A stretch of DNA of 44,483 bases, taken from the NCBI GenBank assembly GCA_910584985.1, contig CAJUDJ010000014.1, forward strand, positions 1 to 44,483. Direction: 5' to 3'. A model generated the notes under the pieces. The model ran no database searches. It was given only the letters and a program-made list of their open reading frames with translations, and was not told the DNA's origin. Both the position numbers and the translations under genes were made by a program. Numbering within the stretch: the first letter of the stretch is position 1; each line of letters opens with the position of its first letter. Source of the DNA: an uncultured Eubacterium sp. Lineage in GTDB: Bacteria; Bacillota; Clostridia; Oscillospirales; Acutalibacteraceae. Of the stretch, positions 1 through 7,764 are shown one piece after another.

Positions 1-51
1 GTGACACTGCGGGTATGAACCGCATGCTCTAGCCAACTGAGCTATAAAGCC
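1..51 (-). tRNA. tRNA-Met (CAT anticodon), 3' end cut by window edge
   Basis: Read on the minus strand the gene begins GGCTTTA-TA-GCTC at 51, with a D arm GCTC/GAGC. The anticodon arm is TGCGG-TTCATAC-CCGCA, with anticodon CAT at 17-15. The variable loop begins before the window edge; the T arm and 3' acceptor strand lie outside. The anticodon stem lacks the three consecutive G-C pairs of initiator tRNA, so it is elongator tRNA-Met or a tRNA-Ile whose CAT is modified to lysidine; these cannot be told apart here. A consensus promoter lies just upstream at 80-108. Confidence 0.9.
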
Positions 52-79
52 ATATCCAGCTTTTTTTCAAGCAAGAACG

Positions 80-108
80 ATTATATTATATAAATTGCGG
101 TTTGTCAA
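80..108 (-). promoter_or_regulatory. Sigma-A promoter of the tRNA gene
   Basis: On the minus strand TTGACA (108-103) and TATAAT (85-80) are separated by exactly 17 nt, a perfect consensus match. The -10 lies about 29 nt upstream of the tRNA 5' end, as expected for a strong stable-RNA promoter. Confidence 0.85.
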
Positions 109-166
109 CACTTTTTTTTAAACAATGTAAATATATCAAAAAAGGAGTATTTTCTGGCACATTTGT

Positions 167-195
167 TTGACATATTTAATTTGCAATGTTATTAT
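167..195 (+). promoter_or_regulatory. Probable lexA promoter
   Basis: TTGACA at 167-172, a 17-nt spacer and TATTAT at 190-195. Transcription would start near 202 and leave a leader of about 110 nt before lexA. I saw no GAAC-N4-GTTC type SOS box around it. Confidence 0.6.
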
Positions 196-311
196 ATAAT
201 CAGGAATAAACAGAAAAACAGTTTAATTCTATTAGCCTGCCCAAAATGCAAAACAATATGTATGAAAAGGCAAATCAGAAAATGCTGTATCAGAAAGGTG
301 TGTAAAATTTT

Positions 312-902
312 ATGGAAAGATTGAATACTACTCAGAAAAAAATGTTTGAATACATAAAAAATATTATTTCAGAACGGGGAATTGCACCGTCTGTGCGTGA
401 AATAGGCGCAGCAATCGGGCTGAAATCCACATCAACCGTGCAATATAATCTAAATGCACTTGAGCTTGCAGGCTATATTGAACGGGATTCAAATCTGAAG
501 CGCACAATCAGAATAGCAGGTGTTAATCTGAAAACCGTGCCGGTTCCGCTTATCGGAACCGTAACTGCAGGAAAGCCCATTCTTGCAACAGAAGAGATTG
601 AAGAATATATTCCTGTTGCAATGCGCAAAACCGGCAGCAGTTATTTTGCGCTGCATGTGCGCGGCGATTCCATGATAAACGCTCATATTCTGGACGGTGA
701 TATTGTTATCGTGGAGCAAACGCCTGTGGCGGAAAACGGTGATATTGTTGTTGCGCTGATTGACGATGAAGCCACGGTAAAAAGATTTTATAAAGAAAAA
801 AATCATTTCCGTCTCCAGCCGGAAAATGACAATTATGAACCGATTATTGCAGAAGAGCTTACCGTGCTTGGAAAAGTGAAAACCGTAATACGAAACTATT
901 GA
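312..902 (+). CDS. lexA: LexA repressor (SOS response regulator, S24 autoprotease)
   Basis: This 196-residue protein has the full LexA architecture. Residues 1-65 form the winged-helix DNA-binding domain, followed by the S24 peptidase domain. The self-cleavage site is Ala86-Gly87 (VTAGKP), the nucleophile is Ser120 in RGDSM and the general base is Lys157 (ATVKRF). It represses DNA-damage genes in the cytoplasm and cleaves itself when bound to RecA filaments. Length is normal for the family. The ATG at 312 has an AAAGGTG about 11 nt upstream, a modest ribosome binding site. The ORF is intact and no catalytic residue is missing. No classical Gram-positive SOS box was found in its own upstream region, so autoregulation is not evident by eye. 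Confidence 0.95.
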   Translation: MERLNTTQKKMFEYIKNIISERGIAPSVREIGAAIGLKSTSTVQYNLNALELAGYIERDSNLKRTIRIAGVNLKTVPVPLIGTVTAGKPILATEEIEEYIPVAMRKTGSSYFALHVRGDSMINAHILDGDIVIVEQTPVAENGDIVVALIDDEATVKRFYKEKNHFRLQPENDNYEPIIAEELTVLGKVKTVIRNY

Positions 903-927
903 TAATATTGTGTTTTTGTGATACACT
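899..927 (+). promoter_or_regulatory. Possible promoter of the mrp gene, overlapping the lexA stop
   Basis: TTGATA at 899-904, 17 nt, then TACACT at 922-927. It overlaps the lexA stop codon and lies 39 nt before the mrp start. Both boxes are near-consensus, but no terminator separates lexA from mrp, so read-through is also possible. Confidence 0.5.
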
Positions 928-965
928 TTCTAATGATACTTATTGAACAGGAGAGATAGAATACC

Positions 966-1787
966 ATGAGCGAATGCACACACGATTGTTCAACCTGCTC
1001 GCAGAACTGTTCCGACAGGGAAAAGCCGCAGAGCTTTCTGAAACCTATGAACAAATATTCAAATATAAAAAAAGTAATCGGCGTTGTAAGCGGCAAAGGC
1101 GGCGTTGGCAAAAGCCTTGTTTCCTGCCTGCTGGCTTCAAAATGTGCAAGGGCAGGCCTTAAAGTGGGCGTGCTGGATGCCGATGTTACCGGGCCGTCTG
1201 TTCCGAAATCCTTTGGTATAAACACACGCGCCATGCAGGATGATGAATGCCTGCTTCCCAATGTTACAAATGGCGGAATTAAAATCATGAGCATCAATCT
1301 GCTGCTTGAGGATGTAAATTCCCCTGTAGTATGGAGAGGGCCTGTTATCAGCGGTGTAATAGAGCAGTTCTGGACAGATGTTCGCTGGGGCGAACTGGAT
1401 TACCTTTTTGTTGATATGCCGCCGGGAACAGGCGATGTTGCGCTTACGGTTTTCCAGAGCCTTCCCATTGACGGAATCGTCATCGTTTCCACCCCGCAAG
1501 ACCTTGTTAAGATGATTGTGAATAAAGCGCTGAATATGGCAAAAATGATGAACGTGCCTGTGCTTGGCCTTGTTGAAAATATGAGCTATTATACCTGCCC
1601 CGACTGCGGCAAAAAGCTTGAAATTTTCGGAAAATCAACGATTGACGAAACAGCTGCACAGCTGAATATTCCCGTGCTGGCCAAGCTGCCGATAAACCCT
1701 GAAATCAACCGCCTTGTTGACAGCGGAAAAATCGAGGAAGTCGAATGCTGCGAACTGAATGCATTTATTGAAGCTTTAAAAATGTAA
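966..1787 (+). CDS. Mrp/NBP35-family Fe-S cluster carrier ATPase (ApbC-like)
   Basis: A 273-residue P-loop ATPase of the MinD/Mrp branch. The deviant Walker A is GKGGVGKS (43-50), the switch region is DADVTGPS (71-78) and Walker B is VDMPPGTGD (149-157). A C-terminal CPDC pair (Cys211, Cys214) is the usual site for a bridging 4Fe-4S cluster in a homodimer. In the family it carries and delivers iron-sulfur clusters to apo-enzymes. Unusually for a bacterial Mrp, the N-terminus has four cysteines in 15 residues (Cys4, 8, 11, 15), recalling the N-terminal ferredoxin-like cluster of NBP35-type proteins. The DUF59 domain common in other Mrp proteins is absent. The ATG at 966 is preceded by AGGAGAGA. 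It is followed by the dCMP deaminase gene after 20 nt. Confidence 0.9.
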   Translation: MSECTHDCSTCSQNCSDREKPQSFLKPMNKYSNIKKVIGVVSGKGGVGKSLVSCLLASKCARAGLKVGVLDADVTGPSVPKSFGINTRAMQDDECLLPNVTNGGIKIMSINLLLEDVNSPVVWRGPVISGVIEQFWTDVRWGELDYLFVDMPPGTGDVALTVFQSLPIDGIVIVSTPQDLVKMIVNKALNMAKMMNVPVLGLVENMSYYTCPDCGKKLEIFGKSTIDETAAQLNIPVLAKLPINPEINRLVDSGKIEEVECCELNAFIEALKM

Positions 1788-1807
1788 TTATATTTAAGGA
1801 GAACGCT

Positions 1808-2305
1808 ATGGCAAAAAGAGAGGATTACATCTCCTGGGATGAATATTTTATGGGTATTGCGCTTCTTTCTTCAAAGCGGAGCAAGGACCCGAGCACCCAG
1901 GTTGGTGCCTGCATTGTGAATGCAGACAACAGAATTGTAAGCGTTGGCTACAACGGCTTTCCGAGAGGCTGTTCGGATGAAGAATTTCCGTGGGAAAGAA
2001 CGGCAGATAATCAGAACGATACGAAATATCCGTTTGTCTGCCATGCAGAGCTGAATGCCATTCTGAACGCATATGGAAGAGATATGAACGGCTCACGAAT
2101 TTATGTGGCGCTCTTCCCGTGCAACGAATGTGCAAAAGCCATTATTCAGGCTGGTATTTCCGAAATTGTTTACATAAGCGACAAATATGCCGAAACAGAC
2201 GGCTGCCGTGCAAGCAAAAGAATGCTTGCAGCCGCAGGGGTTAAGCTCACACAGTTTGAAAGCGATAAAAAAATAGAAATAGATTTTGACGCCAAGAGGG
2301 TTTAG
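1808..2305 (+). CDS. dCMP deaminase (ComEB-like)
   Basis: A 165-residue zinc deaminase. The zinc and proton-shuttle site is His79-Ala-Glu81 (CHAELNA) with Cys105 and Cys108 in PCNEC. The N-terminal STQVGACIV and YNGFPRG segments match the deoxycytidylate deaminase/ComEB group rather than cytidine or guanine deaminases. It converts dCMP to dUMP, feeding thymidylate synthesis. The start has AAGGAG 6-7 nt upstream. It sits 20 nt after mrp and 3 nt before the HAD gene, so the three are probably co-transcribed. All catalytic residues are present and the length is ordinary. Confidence 0.93.
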   Translation: MAKREDYISWDEYFMGIALLSSKRSKDPSTQVGACIVNADNRIVSVGYNGFPRGCSDEEFPWERTADNQNDTKYPFVCHAELNAILNAYGRDMNGSRIYVALFPCNECAKAIIQAGISEIVYISDKYAETDGCRASKRMLAAAGVKLTQFESDKKIEIDFDAKRV

Positions 2306-2308
2306 GTA

Positions 2309-2899
2309 ATGGAAATGGACATCTACGATTTCGATAAAACCATTGTTCCTTTTGACAGCGGCTCGCTTTTTACACTGTACTGCCTGCTGCACTACCCGTG
2401 GATTATTATTTATCTTCCCGTTATTGCTGCGGCTGCTCTGCTTATGCTGTTAAAAATTATAAATTTCACTGCATTTAAAAAAACCTGTTTTATGTTTGTG
2501 CCGCTTATTCCGCTTGAACGGGCTGTGAAAGGTTTCTGGAACAGACATGAAAAAGAAGTGCATAAATGGTTTTTAAAGGATAAAAGAAGCTATGTGGTTA
2601 TCAGTGCTTCCCCTGATTTTCTTTTAAAGGAAATTGCCGAAAGACTTGGCTTTGATCACCTGATTTGCACAAGGCACAGCCGCAGAAGCGGAATGATTAT
2701 AGGCGAAAACTGCCGTGATTCTGAAAAAGTGCGCCGTTTTGCCGAAGAATTTCCGAATACAAGAGTGATGGATGTGTATTCGGATTCCATTCACCATGAT
2801 AAGCATATTTTCTCTCTTGCCGAGGGCCAGTGTTATCATATTGTTAAGGGTGTGCCCATTCCGTTTGATTACTGTGAAATGTATCAGGAGAAAAAATAA
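2309..2899 (+). CDS. HAD-superfamily phosphatase (subfamily IB, PSP-like)
   Basis: A 196-residue protein with the HAD nucleophile motif DFDKT near the N-terminus (Asp7, Asp9), the second motif VISASPD with its Ser/Thr, a Lys around SEKVRRF, and a third acidic motif DVYSDS. Hydrophobic residues at about 25-50 (WIIIYLPVIAAAALLMLL) occupy the cap position and may associate with the membrane. IB members hydrolyse phosphate monoesters such as phosphoserine or phospholipid-derived substrates; the substrate here is unknown. An AGAGGG lies 8 nt before the ATG, within the end of the deaminase gene. A close analogue is the PgpC-type phosphatidylglycerophosphatase group, but I cannot confirm that. Confidence 0.8.
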   Translation: MEMDIYDFDKTIVPFDSGSLFTLYCLLHYPWIIIYLPVIAAAALLMLLKIINFTAFKKTCFMFVPLIPLERAVKGFWNRHEKEVHKWFLKDKRSYVVISASPDFLLKEIAERLGFDHLICTRHSRRSGMIIGENCRDSEKVRRFAEEFPNTRVMDVYSDSIHHDKHIFSLAEGQCYHIVKGVPIPFDYCEMYQEKK

Positions 2900-2934
2900 T
2901 ATATTAATTTTGTATTAAGAATCATATTTATATA

Positions 2935-2963
2935 TTGATTATCATATAATTATTAAATATAAT
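2935..2963 (+). promoter_or_regulatory. Promoter of the degV-family gene
   Basis: TTGATT at 2935-2940, 17-nt spacer and a perfect TATAAT at 2958-2963, inside a 95-nt AT-rich gap. The start codon follows 31 nt after the -10. Confidence 0.75.
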
Positions 2964-2994
2964 CTGGATTACTATAATTTAAAGGAGGAAAAAT

Positions 2995-3843
2995 ATGGAG
3001 GTTGTGATTACAGCAGATTCCACATGTGATTTGCCGGAACACCTGATTCAGGAAAACGATATTGTTATATTTCCTCTTTCCATTCTTTTAGGCGAAGATT
3101 CTTTTCTTGACGGGCTTGAAATTCACCCTGCCGATATTTATGAATATGTGGAAAAAACAGGGGTGCTGCCAAAAACAGCCGCTGTTACGCCCCAGCAATA
3201 TACAGATGTTTTTGAACAGATAACCGGAGAAGGAAAAGCAGTTGTTCATATCGGCCTTTCCTCCGCTATTTCTTCAAGCTTTCAGAATGCGGTTGTTGCA
3301 GCGTCTGCGTTTGATAATGTTTACTGCGTTGATTCAAAGAGCCTTTGCACGGGCATGGGCCTTTTGGTTCTTAAGGCATGTGATTTAAAGAATAAAGGGT
3401 TCAGCGCAAAAAAAATTGCACGCAGAATTGAAGTCCTTGTTTCAAAGGTGCATACAACCTTTGTGCTGGATAATCTTGAATATCTGCACAAGGGCGGCAG
3501 ATGCAGCTCGCTTGCAAGATTCGGCGCAAATGTGCTTGGCCTTAAGCCTTCCATTGCCGTAAGCACGGAAACCGGCAAACTTGATGTTGCAAAAAAATAC
3601 CGCGGAAAAATCGATATTGTTTATAAGCAGTATATCAGCGACTGCCTTGAAAATAATACGAATGCAGATAAAACACGCGTGGTGATTGCAAATTCCGGCG
3701 GTGTGAGCGGCGATATTATTGCATATGCAAAAGGCATTGCCGAGGGCAGAGGCTTTAAGCAGATTATAACAGCAGATGCTGGCTGCACAATTTCATCACA
3801 CTGCGGTCCGAAAACACTTGCTGTGTTTTATATGGATGAATAA
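2995..3843 (+). CDS. DegV family fatty-acid-binding protein
   Basis: A 282-residue protein with the DegV fold signatures: ADSTCDLP at the N-terminus, the TAAVTPQQY segment, the SSAISSSFQNA loop, the LEYLHKGGR helix and a C-terminal GCTISSHCGP motif. DegV/FakB proteins bind a fatty acid and, in species with FakA, present it for phosphorylation before phospholipid synthesis. No fakA-type kinase gene is nearby, so the partner must lie elsewhere. A strong AAAGGAGG lies just upstream of the ATG. It has its own promoter and a terminator, so it appears to be a single-gene unit. Confidence 0.93.
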   Translation: MEVVITADSTCDLPEHLIQENDIVIFPLSILLGEDSFLDGLEIHPADIYEYVEKTGVLPKTAAVTPQQYTDVFEQITGEGKAVVHIGLSSAISSSFQNAVVAASAFDNVYCVDSKSLCTGMGLLVLKACDLKNKGFSAKKIARRIEVLVSKVHTTFVLDNLEYLHKGGRCSSLARFGANVLGLKPSIAVSTETGKLDVAKKYRGKIDIVYKQYISDCLENNTNADKTRVVIANSGGVSGDIIAYAKGIAEGRGFKQIITADAGCTISSHCGPKTLAVFYMDE

Positions 3844-3852
3844 TACAAAAAT

Positions 3853-3879
3853 ATGGGCGGACTTTTTCGCCCATTTTCC
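3853..3879 (+). terminator. Intrinsic terminator after the degV-family gene
   Basis: A 7-bp stem ATGGGCG (3853-3859) / CGCCCAT (3868-3874) with an 8-nt loop is followed by TTTTCCTT. It starts 10 nt after the stop codon. Confidence 0.8.
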
Positions 3880-3919
3880 TTATTCTAATTGTAAACTTTA
3901 ACCTGTAAAGGAGTAAACA

Positions 3920-4864
3920 ATGAGCCTGAAAAATGATATTCTTACGCTGCTTCAGCTGAATAATGATACATATATCAGCGGTCAGCAGCTTGCCGAAAGA
4001 TTCGGAAAAAGCCGTGCGGCAGTGTGGAAAGCCATTAAGGCACTACAGAAGGACGGATATATTATAAACGCCGTTACAAACAGAGGCTATCTGCTTACGG
4101 ACAGCGGCGACATTTTAAACAGTGCAAAAATCAAAGCAAAAATGAAACACAAAATTCATGTGATTCATTATAAAGAGCTTGATTCAACCAATACACAGGC
4201 AAAGCGCCTTATTAACAGCGGCGATGCCGGCGAAACGCTTCTGATTACGGCAGACAGGCAAAGTGCAGGCAGAGGACGGCAGGGCAAATCCTTTTATTCC
4301 CCCGAGGGTACGGGAATTTATATGAGTCTTATTGTGCACCCCAACACACTGCTTCAGAATGCCGTAACGACAACAACGGCCGCAGCGGTTGCAGTTTGCA
4401 GAGCAATTGAAGAACTCTCTGATATAAAGCCGAAAATAAAATGGGTAAATGATGTTTATGTGGAAAATCAAAAAATCTGCGGCATCCTTACGGAAGCGGT
4501 TTCTGATTTTGAGCTTGGCATTGCAACAAGCGTTATCGTTGGAATCGGCATAAACATAAGAACAAATGACTTTCCAAAAGAAGTTATAAATGCCGGAGCA
4601 CTGAATGCAGACATCAAAAGAGCTGATCTTATTGCTGCCGTTGCCGATGCGCTTCTGAATATCATCGGCGGCGAATATAAAACCTTTATTGACTATTACA
4701 GAAGCCACAGTATGATTATCGGGAAAAAAATCAATTATATTGAAAACGGAAAAGTTACCCCTGCCGAAGCAATTTCCATAGATGAAACAGGCGGCCTTGT
4801 TGTGAAAACAGCAGACGGTGCAGAAAAAACACTGAAAAGCGGTGATATCAGCATCCGCTGGTAA
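3920..4864 (+). CDS. birA: Bifunctional biotin-[acetyl-CoA carboxylase] ligase / biotin operon repressor BirA
   Basis: A 314-residue class II BirA. Residues 1-65 are a winged helix-turn-helix (SGQQLAERFGKSRAAVWKAI). The central ligase domain has the biotinyl-AMP loop GRGRQG (117-122), KWVNDV (174-179) and the catalytic-type lysine in KICGIL (near 185). A small SH3-like C-terminal domain ends the protein. It activates biotin with ATP and attaches it to a carrier lysine; with the DNA-binding domain it also represses biotin genes. The start is supported by AAAGGAG 6 nt upstream. No biotin biosynthesis or transport gene is in the window, so its targets lie elsewhere. Confidence 0.95.
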   Translation: MSLKNDILTLLQLNNDTYISGQQLAERFGKSRAAVWKAIKALQKDGYIINAVTNRGYLLTDSGDILNSAKIKAKMKHKIHVIHYKELDSTNTQAKRLINSGDAGETLLITADRQSAGRGRQGKSFYSPEGTGIYMSLIVHPNTLLQNAVTTTTAAAVAVCRAIEELSDIKPKIKWVNDVYVENQKICGILTEAVSDFELGIATSVIVGIGINIRTNDFPKEVINAGALNADIKRADLIAAVADALLNIIGGEYKTFIDYYRSHSMIIGKKINYIENGKVTPAEAISIDETGGLVVKTADGAEKTLKSGDISIRW

Positions 4865-4938
4865 TGATAATAATCAACGGATTTTGTAAGCCAAGAACCC
4901 GTATATTTAAACATTTTGCAGAAAACATCATATTAATA

Positions 4939-4967
4939 TGGAAAAAAGCTTTCTTTTATGGTATATT
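4939..4967 (+). promoter_or_regulatory. Possible promoter of the GH25 gene
   Basis: TGGAAA (4939-4944), 17 nt, and an extended -10 TGGTATATT ending at 4967. It lies 34 nt before the GH25 start. The -35 is weak, compensated by the TGn element. Confidence 0.45.
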
Positions 4968-5001
4968 CTTACCAAGAACAAAAAGGATTATGTGAAACGA
5001 T

Positions 5002-5778
5002 ATGGCTTTTTCCGTAAAATTCAAAAAGCATGGCAAAAAAGCGGCAATCCTGATTGCCGTATGCACCGCACTGCTTATTCTTATAACAGCTGCCGCAATT
5101 GCAGCGGGAAACAGAAGCACAGTTAAAACAGATTTTTTTAACACAGATAAAGAATATGTTTCGGGAATTGATGTTTCCCAGCACAACGGCGAAATTGAAT
5201 GGGACAAGGTTGCAGAATCAACGGATTTTGCAATTATCAGAATTGGCTACCGCGGTTACGGAAACGGCACACTGGCTGAGGACAACAGATACAAAAAGAA
5301 CCTTGAAAACGCACTAAAAAACAATATACACACCGGCGTTTATTTTTATTCACAGGCCACCACGTCCGAAGAGGCGGAAGAAGAAGCCGAATATGTAATA
5401 GAACTGCTGAAGCCCTATCACATTGATCTGCCTGTTTTTATCGATTATGAATATCCCTACGATGAAAACGGAAAACATACAGGCAGGCTTTATGATGCCG
5501 ATTTATCGGGAAAGGAAGCAGCAACGATTATCAATTCCTTTTGCCGGAAAATTATATCGGCAGGCTACAACGCAGGGGCATATTCCTCTTCCTCCGTGCT
5601 GAATTTTGACATAAAAACCTCTGCACTTGATAAAAACATTTTTATTTGGGTAGCGGATTATAATGCAAAGATTACCTATCTGGGCAGATATAATATCTGG
5701 CAATACACAAAAAACGGCAGCTGCAGCGGTGTAAACAGCAAATATACAGACCTGAATTACTGGTATATAAACAAGTAA
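5002..5778 (+). CDS. Membrane-anchored GH25 lysozyme (N-acetylmuramidase)
   Basis: A 258-residue protein. Residues 1-12 are basic and 14-36 form one hydrophobic helix, a signal anchor or uncleaved signal peptide. The rest is a GH25 domain: GIDVSQHNG with Asp57, the catalytic DYE pair (Asp148, Glu150), a long central region and the C-terminal segment ending DLNYWYINK. The family cleaves the MurNAc-GlcNAc bond of peptidoglycan outside the cell. No cell-wall-binding repeats are present, so the membrane anchor probably does the targeting. An AAGGA lies about 14 nt before the ATG, which is a weak setting. It stands alone between birA and a bidirectional terminator and is not part of the distant phage module. 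Confidence 0.9.
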   Translation: MAFSVKFKKHGKKAAILIAVCTALLILITAAAIAAGNRSTVKTDFFNTDKEYVSGIDVSQHNGEIEWDKVAESTDFAIIRIGYRGYGNGTLAEDNRYKKNLENALKNNIHTGVYFYSQATTSEEAEEEAEYVIELLKPYHIDLPVFIDYEYPYDENGKHTGRLYDADLSGKEAATIINSFCRKIISAGYNAGAYSSSSVLNFDIKTSALDKNIFIWVADYNAKITYLGRYNIWQYTKNGSCSGVNSKYTDLNYWYINK

Positions 5779-5817
5779 AAATTTATTTTATATAATAATC
5801 TTTCCTGTTTACAGCAA

Positions 5818-5847
5818 AAAAACCGAAGGAAAATTCCTTCGGTTTTT
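5818..5847. terminator. Bidirectional terminator between GH25 and pckG
   Basis: AAAAACCGAAGGA (5818-5830) pairs with TCCTTCGGTTTTT (5835-5847) across a 4-nt loop. T-runs on both strands let it end the plus-strand GH25 transcript and the minus-strand pckG transcript. Confidence 0.88.
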
Positions 5848-5862
5848 CTTTTATCTTTTAAA

Positions 5863-7638
5863 TTAAAGATTTGATTTAACAGTTTCAAGCTCTGTTCTGA
5901 GTTCTTCGGGAAGTGTATCGCCGAATTTAGCGTAAAGCTCTTCAACGCCCTTGAATTCCTCTTCCCATGCAGCCTTGTCAACATCAAGGATTTTTTCAAG
6001 ATCCTCTTTTGTCATATCAAGGCCTTCAAGGTTAATATCTTCAGCATAAGGAAGGTAACCGATTGCTGTTTCCTGTGCATCAACCTTGCCATCGCAGCGG
6101 TCGATAATCCAGTCAAGAACACGCATATTGTCGCCGAATCCCGGCCAGAGGAAGTTGCCCTCGTCATCCTTGCGGAACCAGTTTACATTGAAGATTTTCG
6201 GAGCTTTTTCCGGATCAAGTGTTTCACCAATCTCAATCCAGTGCTTCCAGTAATCACCCATATTGTAGCCGCAGAACGGAAGCATAGCCATAGGATCACG
6301 GCGAACAACACCAACAGCACCTGTTGCGGCTGCAGTTGTTTCAGAACCCATGATTGAGCCTACGAATACACCGTTATTCCAGCTCTTTGACTGATAAACA
6401 AGCGGAGTAAGCTTTGCACGGCGGCCGCCGAATACAATTGCAGAAATCGGAACACCCTGCGGATTTTCAAATTCGGAAGAAATGCACGGGCAGTTGGTTG
6501 CCGGAGCAGTAAATCTTGAGTTCGGATGTGCACCCTTTTCTGCTGATTCAGCACCATTCCACGGGTTGCCCTTCCAGTCAATTGCATTTGTTGGCGGATT
6601 CTTGTCAAGTCCTTCCCACCAAACCGTGTTGTTATCCAGATTATGACAAACATTTGTAAAGATTGTGCCGCTCATCGTTGACTTAAGTGCATTCGGGTTT
6701 GAATTCATATTTGTGCCCGGTGCAACACCGAAGAAGCCGTTTTCAGGGTTGATGGCATAAAGGCGGCCGTCAGGACCTTTTCTGATCCATGAAATATCAT
6801 CGCCGACACACCATACCTTGTAGCCCTTCTTCTGATAACCTTCCGGCGGAATAAGCATTGCAAGGTTTGTTTTGCCGCATGCGCTCGGGAATGCTGCGCA
6901 GATATATTTGATATCCCCGTTCGGCTTCTGAAGGCCAAGGATAAGCATATGTTCTGCCTGCCACATTTCGTTCTTTCCAAGGTAAGAAGCAATACGAAGC
7001 GCAAAGCACTTTTTGCCGAGAAGAACATTTCCGCCATATGCTGAATTAACGGAAATAATAGTGTTATCCTCAGGGAACTGACAGATCCATCTGTTTTCAG
7101 GGTCTACATTGCATTTGCAGTGCATACCGCGAACCCAGTCGTCAGAATCGCCGAGTGCTTCAAGAACATCCTTGCCGACTCTTGTCATAATGTTCATATT
7201 CAGAACAACATAGATTGAATCTGTGATTTCAATACCGATTTTTGAGAACGGAGAACCAACAGGACCCATAGAATAAGGGATGATATACATGGTTCTGCCT
7301 TCGTATGAACCGGCAGCAATATCATAAAGCATTTTATATGCTTTTTCAGGATCCATCCAGTGGTTTGTGGGGCCTGCATCCTTTTCATTTTTTGAACAGA
7401 TAAGTGTTCTGTCCTCAACGCGGGCAACATCGTTTTCAGCTGTTCTGTGAAGATAACAGTCGGGAAGAAGTTCCTCATTCAGCTTAATCATTTCGCCTGT
7501 TTCAACAGCTTCTGCCTTAAGTGCAGCAATCTGCTCTGCCGAACCGTCAATCCACATAATTTTGGACGGCTTTAAAAGTTCAACTTTTTCATCAAGCCAA
7601 CTAAGCAGGGACTTATTGTTTGTAAGTGTTGTTTCCAT
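5863..7638 (-). CDS. pckG: Phosphoenolpyruvate carboxykinase (GTP)
   Basis: A 591-residue GTP-dependent PEPCK, typical in length. The substrate-binding arginine is in VEDRT (Arg77). The P-loop/active-site lid segment is FPSACGKTNLAM (250-261) with the reactive Cys254 that marks the GTP class. A metal-binding GDD follows at 279-281, and NWFRKDD is near the C-terminus. It interconverts oxaloacetate and PEP with GTP/GDP; in gut anaerobes it commonly runs towards oxaloacetate, capturing CO2 on the way to succinate or propionate. An AAAGGAG lies 7-8 nt before the ATG. It is a single-gene unit with its own promoter and terminator. Confidence 0.96.
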   Translation of the reverse strand: METTLTNNKSLLSWLDEKVELLKPSKIMWIDGSAEQIAALKAEAVETGEMIKLNEELLPDCYLHRTAENDVARVEDRTLICSKNEKDAGPTNHWMDPEKAYKMLYDIAAGSYEGRTMYIIPYSMGPVGSPFSKIGIEITDSIYVVLNMNIMTRVGKDVLEALGDSDDWVRGMHCKCNVDPENRWICQFPEDNTIISVNSAYGGNVLLGKKCFALRIASYLGKNEMWQAEHMLILGLQKPNGDIKYICAAFPSACGKTNLAMLIPPEGYQKKGYKVWCVGDDISWIRKGPDGRLYAINPENGFFGVAPGTNMNSNPNALKSTMSGTIFTNVCHNLDNNTVWWEGLDKNPPTNAIDWKGNPWNGAESAEKGAHPNSRFTAPATNCPCISSEFENPQGVPISAIVFGGRRAKLTPLVYQSKSWNNGVFVGSIMGSETTAAATGAVGVVRRDPMAMLPFCGYNMGDYWKHWIEIGETLDPEKAPKIFNVNWFRKDDEGNFLWPGFGDNMRVLDWIIDRCDGKVDAQETAIGYLPYAEDINLEGLDMTKEDLEKILDVDKAAWEEEFKGVEELYAKFGDTLPEELRTELETVKSNL

Positions 7639-7715
7639 ATCTTTTCTCCTTTATATAGAATACAATTTTGCGATGGAAATTATTGTGTAATTTGCCGCAA
7701 TTTTCATCAGTTTAT

Positions 7716-7743
7716 ATTATAGCAACTTTTCTAACGATTTCAA
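7716..7743 (-). promoter_or_regulatory. pckG promoter
   Basis: On the minus strand TTGAAA (7743-7738), 16 nt and TATAAT (7721-7716). It lies between tsaD and pckG and leaves a leader of about 70 nt. Confidence 0.75.
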
Positions 7744-7764
7744 TAGGCATATTATATAAATCGA

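Noticed and set aside
3889..3919. TTGTAAAC-like sequence before birA, similar to half of a BirA operator.
   Set aside because: No matching inverted half at the proper distance.
4938..5126. 62-codon plus-strand ORF ahead of and overlapping the GH25 gene.
   Set aside because: Different frame from the GH25 gene, no family similarity and the overlap with a clear protein is large.
5002..5778. GH25 lysozyme as the lysis gene of the phage module.
   Set aside because: It is 11 kb away on the other strand, has a membrane anchor and its own transcription signals.
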